33,178 bases of DNA from Chromatiales bacterium. GTDB lineage: Bacteria > Pseudomonadota > Gammaproteobacteria > Steroidobacterales > Woeseiaceae. The notes under the pieces were generated by a model, which did no database searches, had not been told where the DNA came from, and was given only the letters and a program-made list of their open reading frames with translations. The translations under genes were made by a program, and so were the position numbers. This document shows positions 28,865 to 33,178 of the stretch, one piece after another (the first letter of the stretch is position 1; each line of letters begins with the position of its first letter). The DNA is taken from the NCBI GenBank assembly GCA_024679535.1, contig JAIBDF010000024.1, forward strand, positions 1 to 33,178, in the 5' to 3' direction.

Positions 28865-29284
28865 CTAGCTGGCGTCGTCACTGTTCTTGTTTTTCACATA
28901 CAGCACGAGGCTGTGATCGATGAGTTCGTAGCCATATTTCTCGGCTATCTCGTGTTGCAGCCGCTCGATCTCTTCGCTCACAAATTCAACCACGTCCCCG
29001 GTTTCGACACAGACCATATGGTCGTGGTGATCGCCATCGTCGAGCTCGAAGATCGAATGTCCACCCTCGAAATTATGGCGCGTAACAAGGCCGGCGGTCT
29101 CGAACTGCGTCAGGACACGGTAGACCGTGGCCAGGCCAATATCCTCACCCGCCTGCAGCAGCTGCTTGTAGATATCCTCAGCGCTCATGTGGCGAGACCG
29201 CGTCCCCTCGAGGATTTCGAGAATTTTCAGACGGGGCAGAGTGATTTTCAGCCCGGCTTTGCGAAGTTCTTTTCGTTGCTGCAT
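28865..29284 (-). CDS. fur: Ferric uptake regulator Fur
   Basis: Fe(II)-dependent repressor of iron uptake genes. The protein has 139 residues. The winged helix includes ITLPRLKILEIL and the recognition region GLATVYRVLTQFE (50-62). Metal-site residues His32, Glu80 and the cluster HHDH (86-89) are present. The structural zinc pair CxxC of E. coli Fur is incomplete: only Cys92 remains (CVETG), as in single-cysteine Fur of Pseudomonas. The ATG at 29282-29284 has AAAGAG seven bases upstream; a TTG two codons earlier is less likely. Divergent from bamE, an old gammaproteobacterial pairing. Confidence 0.96.
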   Translation of the reverse strand: MQQRKELRKAGLKITLPRLKILEILEGTRSRHMSAEDIYKQLLQAGEDIGLATVYRVLTQFETAGLVTRHNFEGGHSIFELDDGDHHDHMVCVETGDVVEFVSEEIERLQHEIAEKYGYELIDHSLVLYVKNKNSDDAS

Positions 29285-29344
29285 GAACAAACTCTTTCAA
29301 GGTATGATGCGCGCCTATTATGACGCAGGTGGCAGCCGGACTCT
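29285..29344. promoter_or_regulatory. Divergent fur/bamE promoter region
   Basis: The 60-base gap must hold both promoters. A shared -10-like core reads TATTAT on the plus strand (29316-29321, for bamE) and CATAAT on the minus strand (29317-29322, for fur). No good -35 partner was seen for either. I saw no Fur box. Confidence 0.35.
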
Positions 29345-29677
29345 ATGATTAACCGCAACTGGATCGTTCTTCTTTTGATGACATTCGCGCTGGCGACCGG
29401 TAGCGGCTGTGTCTATCGAGCGTCTATTTCGCAGGGAAATCTCATAAAAGAAGAGAACCTGGTGCAACTCGAATTGGGCATGACCAAGAACCAGGTCCGG
29501 TTTCTGCTTGGTACCCCGATGATAGACGATCCGTTCAGCAAGGAGCGGTGGGACTATATCTACTACCTGAAACTGCGTCGTGATGACGCCACGTTCAAGC
29601 GCTGGGTTTCCGTGTTTTTCGAGAACGACGTGGTCAGCGAAATTCGCCGGGATCAGGAACTAAACCCCGGCCTTTAG
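29345..29677 (+). CDS. bamE: Outer membrane protein assembly factor BamE (SmpA/OmlA lipoprotein)
   Basis: Lipoprotein subunit of the BAM complex that inserts beta-barrel proteins into the outer membrane. The 110-residue protein has a signal peptide MINRNWIVLLLMTFALATGSG followed by the lipidated Cys22. The mature domain has the BamE pattern LELGMTKNQVRFLLGTP and a two-layer fold ending near VSEIRRD. The -3 residue of the lipobox is Gly, less usual than Leu. Its last 18 bases overlap the convergent rnfH stop region. Confidence 0.95.
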   Translation: MINRNWIVLLLMTFALATGSGCVYRASISQGNLIKEENLVQLELGMTKNQVRFLLGTPMIDDPFSKERWDYIYYLKLRRDDATFKRWVSVFFENDVVSEIRRDQELNPGL

Positions 29678-29926
29678 GCGTCGCGCCTCTCGCGGATCCA
29701 TTGCCAGCGGGCGGAATAGCTCAACTCGATCACCGTCCCTGACCTGCCGGTCCCTCGCGACCGGCTGACCCCACAGACCCGCCTGCAGCACGTCCAGATC
29801 TTCCTCAGGGAATTGCCTCGCGATACGACTAACCTCAATGGCATCAGCTACCGTCGCGCCGTCGCTCAGGGTGACCGTCAGCAGCACCTGGCGCTTGGGC
29901 AACGCAAAAACGACCTCAACTCGCAT
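29660..29926 (-). CDS. rnfH: RnfH family ubiquitin-like protein
   Basis: Small protein of the RnfH/UPF0125 family with a ubiquitin-like (ThiS/MoaD-like) fold; its cellular role is not settled. The protein has 88 residues, starting MRVEVVFALPKRQVLLTVTL, with the conserved WGQPVARDRQVRDGDRVELFRPL stretch split here as VARDRQVRDGDRVELFR before the end. The frame runs 32 codons further upstream into ratA without similarity; the ATG at 29924-29926 is chosen. It overlaps ratA by 11 bases and converges into bamE with an 18-base overlap. Confidence 0.92.
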   Translation of the reverse strand: MRVEVVFALPKRQVLLTVTLSDGATVADAIEVSRIARQFPEEDLDVLQAGLWGQPVARDRQVRDGDRVELFRPLAMDPREARRLKAGV

Positions 29927-30350
29927 AGATCTTCGCCGCCTGCTGGGTGAATGAGTCAACCAGCGCGTTGCAGGTGTTCTCAAAAAACCGCCCGAAAATG
30001 ACGTCGGTAGCCCGGTTTTCAAACTCGAATTCCAAATTCAGCGCAACTTTGCTGCCAGAGTGTCCGAGCTGATGGAATGTCCACCCGCCTGCCATATGGC
30101 GAAACGGTCCGCCGACCAGCGCAATGTCGAGCGACTCGCCTTCCCTGAACAGGTTCCGCGTCCTGAATTTCTTGCTGATGCGGCCCCGATGCAGTCCCAG
30201 CGAGGCTTCTATGAAATCCTCGCCTCGAATATGGACCTCGGCCTCATTGCACCAGGGCAGGAAGGAAGGGTATGACTCCACATCCTTGACGAGTTCGTAC
30301 ATCTGCATCGCTGAGTACGGCACCAGTGCGCTGCGGCTGACTTTGCGCAT
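29916..30350 (-). CDS. ratA: RatA-type START-domain protein (toxin/coenzyme Q-binding Coq10 family)
   Basis: Protein of the polyketide cyclase/START superfamily. The E. coli homologue RatA was described as blocking 70S ribosome association, and relatives of the Coq10 type bind ubiquinone, so the true role here is uncertain. The 144-residue protein begins MRKVSRSALVPYSAMQMYELV, with the conserved VESYPSFLPWC (24-34). The body is a helix-grip fold ending in a long amphipathic helix (NALVDSFTQQAAKIY). The ratA-rnfH pair is the usual arrangement; no antitoxin function has been shown for rnfH. Confidence 0.9.
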   Translation of the reverse strand: MRKVSRSALVPYSAMQMYELVKDVESYPSFLPWCNEAEVHIRGEDFIEASLGLHRGRISKKFRTRNLFREGESLDIALVGGPFRHMAGGWTFHQLGHSGSKVALNLEFEFENRATDVIFGRFFENTCNALVDSFTQQAAKIYAS

Positions 30351-30366
30351 TGCTAGACGGCCATCC

Positions 30367-31767
30367 TCAGGCCAGGCGGTCGCGAATCCAGTCGATCAAG
30401 CCAACCGCATTGAGCAACACGAACAGAATTCCGACCGGCGCAATGAAACGTGCTGAGAACCGCCAGACCCTGAACAAGGCCCCCGAATCGCCGAGCTCGT
30501 CAGACGTGGAATTACGGCACATGACCCAGCCGGTGAACCACACGATCAACAGGCCACCAAGTGGCAGCATGATGTTGCTGGTCAGGTAATCGACGTTACT
30601 GAAGATCGTTCCGGCCAGGAATTTGGTTTCGGACAATTCATTGAACGACAGTACGGTGCCGAAGCCGAGCAGCCAGATCAGCAGGCCGATCATGATCGTG
30701 GCCTGCGCCCGCGTCTTGTTAAAGCGCTCGACAATCCAGGCCACGGCAGGTTCCATGAGGCCGATGGCCGAGGTCCACGCCGCAAATGACAGCAGCAGGA
30801 AGAAGATCGTCGAGAGAAATACGCCGCCCTGCATTTGGCCGAACGCCAGGGGCAGTGTGTTGAATACAAGGCCCGGACCATCAGCGGGGGTCAGTCCGTT
30901 CGCGAACACCAGCGGGAAGATTGCGAGGCCAGCGAGGATGGCGATCGCGGTGTCGGCGACAACAACGGCGGCGGACGCGCCTGTGATAGAGGTTTCCTCA
31001 GGGAGATAGGCGCCGTAAGCCATGATGGCACCCATACCGATACTCAATGTAAAAAAGGCCTGTCCGAGGGCTGCCAACACGCTGTCCTGCGTCAGCTTTC
31101 CGAAGTCCGGCGTGAACATGAACGCCACACCCTGGCCGAAATAGCCCGAGTTGATGGAGTAGACCAGCAGGACCAGCATCAGGACCAGGAGCGCCGGAAC
31201 CATGAAGCGAACGGCCTGCTCCAGGCCGCGCTCGACGCCACGGGCAACGACGAATACCGACAGGGCCATAAAGATCGTGTGCGTCAGACCGACCTTGCGC
31301 CAGTCGCCTACATAACTGTCGAATTCTGCACCTACCGCTGTCGCCGAGGCGTCGACAAAGACGCCGCTCACGCTCTTTACGATGTACGCCAGGGTCCAGC
31401 CCGCGATGACACTGTAGTACGAGAGGATCAGAATTCCAGCAATAACGCCAATGGCGCCTACCCAACCCCAACGCAGAGAACCGCCCTCTTCCTCACCGAG
31501 AATCTGCATGGTCCGCACAGGGTTACGCCGTCCGCGCCGTCCGATGAGTATTTCCGACATCATGACGGGCATACCGATCAGAATGACGCAGGCCAGATAG
31601 ACCAGAACAAATGCGCCACCACCGTTTTGTCCCGCGATGTAGGGGAATTTCCAGATATTGCCAAGACCGACGGCGGACCCCGTGACGGCGAGAACAAACG
31701 CCATTCTGGACGACCAGTTGCCGTGCAATGAGCTGCGTTTGCCGTCGCCGGCCTGGTTGCTGAGCAT
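30367..31767 (-). CDS. Sodium-dependent transporter, neurotransmitter:sodium symporter (SNF/NSS) family
   Basis: Inner-membrane secondary transporter that probably imports an amino acid or related solute with sodium. The protein has 466 residues and about 11 hydrophobic helices. Helix 1 carries the family signature [20 protein letters not shown] (30-49), the unwound segment that binds sodium and substrate in LeuT. The substrate cannot be named from sequence. A TATAAG box (31802-31807, minus strand) may be its -10. It ends 16 bases before ratA and could be cotranscribed with ratA-rnfH. In Pseudomonas and E. coli ratA and smpB are direct neighbours; here this gene lies between them. Confidence 0.93.
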   Translation of the reverse strand: MLSNQAGDGKRSSLHGNWSSRMAFVLAVTGSAVGLGNIWKFPYIAGQNGGGAFVLVYLACVILIGMPVMMSEILIGRRGRRNPVRTMQILGEEEGGSLRWGWVGAIGVIAGILILSYYSVIAGWTLAYIVKSVSGVFVDASATAVGAEFDSYVGDWRKVGLTHTIFMALSVFVVARGVERGLEQAVRFMVPALLVLMLVLLVYSINSGYFGQGVAFMFTPDFGKLTQDSVLAALGQAFFTLSIGMGAIMAYGAYLPEETSITGASAAVVVADTAIAILAGLAIFPLVFANGLTPADGPGLVFNTLPLAFGQMQGGVFLSTIFFLLLSFAAWTSAIGLMEPAVAWIVERFNKTRAQATIMIGLLIWLLGFGTVLSFNELSETKFLAGTIFSNVDYLTSNIMLPLGGLLIVWFTGWVMCRNSTSDELGDSGALFRVWRFSARFIAPVGILFVLLNAVGLIDWIRDRLA

Positions 31768-31838
31768 GCTGGTTCTCTATTCCCCGGGTATTCGGGCGAT
31801 TCTTATACAAATCCCCGTGCCATACAACGCTTTGCCCG

Positions 31839-31844
31839 TATAAT
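31839..31844 (+). promoter_or_regulatory. Probable smpB -10 element
   Basis: An exact TATAAT, 33 bases before the smpB ATG. Transcription would start near 31851. No convincing -35 hexamer is seen at 16-18 bases. The divergent transporter -10 (TATAAG) lies about 35 bases away on the other strand. Confidence 0.45.
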
Positions 31845-31877
31845 CCGCTCGCAAACGTGGGCATCAGCCAGGCAAGT

Positions 31878-32351
31878 ATGGGTAAGAAGAAAACAAAAAA
31901 ACCAGCGGGTGACATCATTGCCGTCAATCGGCGTGCACGTCACGACTACTTCATCGAAGACCGTTTCGAGGCCGGCCTGGAACTCGAAGGGTGGGAAGTG
32001 AAGAGCCTGCGCGCGGGCAATGCCCAGCTGACTGAGGCCTATGTCCACCTCAAGAACGGTGAAGCGTGGCTGGTGGGAGCCCATTTCTCACCGCTCAAGA
32101 CGACCTCATCCCACGTTAAGGCGGTGCCGACCCGAGCCCGAAAGCTACTGTTGCATCGTTATGAACTGGACCGGCTAACCGGCGCCGTGGAACGCAAGGG
32201 CTATGCCCTCGTGCCGCTGGACCTTCACTGGTTCAAAGGCCGCGCCAAGCTGAATCTCGGTCTCGCCAAGGGCAAGAAGCAGCACGACAAACGCACCGAT
32301 AAGAAAGACCGCGACTGGCAGCGTCAAAAGGAGAGGATTCTTAAGCATTAG
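31878..32351 (+). CDS. smpB: SsrA-binding protein SmpB
   Basis: Binds tmRNA and places it in the empty A site of stalled ribosomes for trans-translation. The 157-residue protein has a beta-barrel with the signature [13 protein letters not shown] and the block [14 protein letters not shown]. The basic C-terminal tail ([17 protein letters not shown]) enters the mRNA channel. The frame is open to a GTG seven codons earlier; the ATG at 31878 has AGGCA upstream and gives the family N-terminus. The partner RNA gene ssrA lies 115 bases downstream on the same strand. Confidence 0.96.
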   Translation: MGKKKTKKPAGDIIAVNRRARHDYFIEDRFEAGLELEGWEVKSLRAGNAQLTEAYVHLKNGEAWLVGAHFSPLKTTSSHVKAVPTRARKLLLHRYELDRLTGAVERKGYALVPLDLHWFKGRAKLNLGLAKGKKQHDKRTDKKDRDWQRQKERILKH

Positions 32352-32427
32352 TTTGTAATCAAATATTTATAAACGATACTTAAAGTGATTTATTCTATTT
32401 TTTCCTGGGAATTATGACCAGATCGCA

Positions 32428-32455
32428 TTGTAATTGTGCGAACAGGCCCTACACT
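32428..32455 (+). promoter_or_regulatory. Putative ssrA promoter
   Basis: TTGTAA, a 16-base spacer and TACACT, each 4 of 6 to sigma-70 consensus, with an AT-rich stretch upstream (32352-32410). Transcription would begin about 5 bases before the mature tmRNA end, which RNase P would trim. The rest of the 115-base smpB-ssrA gap shows nothing else. Confidence 0.45.
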
Positions 32456-32466
32456 ACACGGCACAC

Positions 32467-32827
32467 GGGGGTGACATGGCTTCGACGTGGGTCGCGAAAC
32501 TCCGAGTGCATGCCGAGGGACAGAGTACCTCGTAAATCCAGCTGTAAAACTTATAGTTGCCAACGACGACAACTACGCACTAGCTGCTTAAAAACCAGTA
32601 AATGCCTTCTGCCCGGATCGTGCCTGTGCGTCCGGATCGCAGGAGTCACCGACACAGGACCGCGGCAAGGGCATGTTCAGGGCTCGAACCGTTAAATCCT
32701 TACTGAGCTGGCTGTGAGTTTTCCCTGCCCGTCGGGTAGCCTGCAGTGAGATTAATGACGGAATAAGCATGTAGACCTCGTAGCGGAGGACTTGCGGACG
32801 CGAGTTCGATTCTCGCCACCTCCACCA
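32467..32827 (+). ncRNA. ssrA: Transfer-messenger RNA (tmRNA, SsrA)
   Basis: A one-piece tmRNA of 361 bases. The alanyl acceptor stem GGGGGTG pairs with CACCTCC, including the G3-U pair recognised by alanyl-tRNA synthetase, and CCA is encoded. The 5' part has the conserved GACATGGCTTCGACG and the 3' part the T arm GAGTTCGATTCTC. The tag reading frame lies at 32559-32591, followed by the pseudoknot region. It rescues stalled ribosomes with SmpB, encoded just upstream. The 3' end, a common integration site for mobile elements, shows no integrase gene or insert next to it. Confidence 0.97.
32559..32591 (+). other. tmRNA proteolysis tag reading frame (ANDDNYALAA)
   Basis: GCC resume codon to TAA encodes ANDDNYALAA. 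It matches the E. coli tag except for Asp in place of Glu at position 4. The C-terminal LAA would direct tagged proteins to ClpXP, and FtsH in this window is a known lesser user of such tags. Confidence 0.95.
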
Positions 32828-32829
32828 AC

Positions 32830-32869
32830 ATGAAATGGGGTTGCCCTTTTGGGCAGCCCCTTTTCATTT
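32830..32869 (+). terminator. Intrinsic terminator of ssrA
   Basis: GGGGTTGCCC and GGGCAGCCCC pair over ten positions (one G-U) around TTTT and are followed by TTTTCATTT. Flanking ATGAAA and TTTCAT extend the stem. It begins 3 bases after the tmRNA. On the minus strand it may also serve the convergent gene at the right edge. Confidence 0.85.
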
Positions 32870-32922
32870 GTGCCGACGGTGCGAGTCGAAGTCGCGTAGC
32901 GAGTTCACAAAACGCGGCGCAG

Positions 32923-33178
32923 TCAGTCGTCGGCAACCGGCACCGCGCCGCTTTCGCGCCATAACAGTGCCGCGACCTGGCCCTGCCGTGCGTAGTCGGC
33001 CGCCTCACCTAGTACCCGTGCCGCCTCCTGCGGTGCATGGAAGCCCATCGAGTTTTCAGCGGCGATAAAGTCGAGACGCCACTGCGCCTTACGCTGCAAT
33101 TCGAGCGCCTGCGTCAGCTGCTCCGCCGTTGCCCCTTCTTCCTTTGCCTTCTGAACGGCGTCCAGCAGATCCATGAGG
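32923..33178 (-). CDS. C-terminal part of an NrfA-like multihaem cytochrome c (ammonia-forming nitrite reductase family), cut by window edge
   Basis: Only the last 84 codons are visible; the frame is open to the edge. The segment [21 protein letters not shown] and the following [13 protein letters not shown] resemble the C-terminal helices of pentahaem cytochrome c nitrite reductase (E. coli NrfA has [21 protein letters not shown] there). The histidine in GFHAPQE would be a distal haem ligand by that comparison. No CxxCH site is visible; in NrfA all of them lie earlier in the protein. An octahaem relative is the main alternative. The assignment rests on one remembered motif, so family confidence is moderate. 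It converges on ssrA. Confidence 0.6.
   Translation of the reverse strand, partial: LMDLLDAVQKAKEEGATAEQLTQALELQRKAQWRLDFIAAENSMGFHAPQEAARVLGEAADYARQGQVAALLWRESGAVPVADD

Noticed and set aside
32828-32922. Possible attachment site or island start at the ssrA 3' end
   Set aside because: The tmRNA end is intact and followed at once by its terminator; no repeated 3' end or integrase is visible inside the window.
32700-33008. A 102-codon minus-strand frame with a VEVARIELAS stretch
   Set aside because: It is antisense to the tmRNA 3' end and its terminator. The stretch comes from the conserved T arm, a common false protein.
1-33178. CRISPR arrays, insertion sequences, prophage genes or an undescribed multi-gene system
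   Set aside because: No spaced direct repeats, transposase or phage-like frames were seen. All genes but the right-edge fragment belong to known housekeeping families in known order.

Overview
The window looks like a conserved housekeeping stretch of a gammaproteobacterial chromosome, with GC in the high fifties judged by eye. The evidence is the gene order. recN, fur, bamE, rnfH, ratA and smpB form one block; hrcA-grpE-dnaK-dnaJ-dapB-carA-carB-greA form a second; yhbY and rlmE-ftsH-folP-glmM-tpiA-secG-tRNA-Leu(GAG) form a third. These are ancestral gammaproteobacterial neighbourhoods. nuoC and nuoD are separate genes (not fused as in enterics or Pseudomonas), NuoG is the short form, and the nuo operon follows secG-tRNA-Leu directly. 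That points to a Xanthomonadales/Chromatiales/Woeseia-like lineage, but the assignment is inference. I see no insertion sequence, phage, CRISPR or toxin-antitoxin system.

Layout, left to right. Positions 1-8819 hold a minus-strand complex I operon, read nuoA-B-C-D-E-F-G-H-I-J and cut by the left edge inside nuoJ. Most junctions overlap by 1-10 bases. Positions 8857-8960 hold a probable nuoA promoter and a hairpin behind the tRNA. Positions 8966-15102 hold the minus-strand series rlmE, ftsH, folP, glmM, tpiA, secG, tRNA-Leu. yhbY (15135-15443) is divergent from rlmE and convergent with greA. Positions 15455-26208 hold a second long minus-strand series: hrcA, grpE, dnaK, dnaJ, dapB, carA, carB, greA. 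Two heat-shock (sigma-32-type) promoters can be read in it, before grpE and before dnaK. nadK and recN (26267-28861) run on the plus strand and converge on fur. bamE is divergent from fur and overlaps rnfH tail to tail. rnfH, ratA and a sodium-dependent symporter lie on the minus strand. smpB and ssrA (tmRNA, tag ANDDNYALAA) end the plus-strand part with a strong terminator. The right edge cuts a minus-strand gene whose C-terminus resembles pentahaem cytochrome c nitrite reductase (NrfA).

The genes cover respiration (complex I), protein export and membrane quality control (SecG, FtsH, BamE), cell-wall precursors (GlmM, DapB), folate (FolP), glycolysis (TpiA), carbamoyl phosphate supply (CarAB), chaperones (GrpE-DnaK-DnaJ under HrcA and probably sigma-32), ribosome maturation and rescue (RlmE, YhbY, SmpB, tmRNA), transcript cleavage (GreA), iron control (Fur), NADP supply (NadK) and recombination repair (RecN).

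I do not find an undescribed system here. The points most worth a second look are regulatory: the paired sigma-32 promoters, a degenerate CIRCE-like element over the grpE ribosome-binding site, a UUCG-capped hairpin between dnaK and dnaJ, palindromes at the nuoA promoter, very short leaders at nadK/hrcA, and a transporter gene sitting between ratA and smpB.
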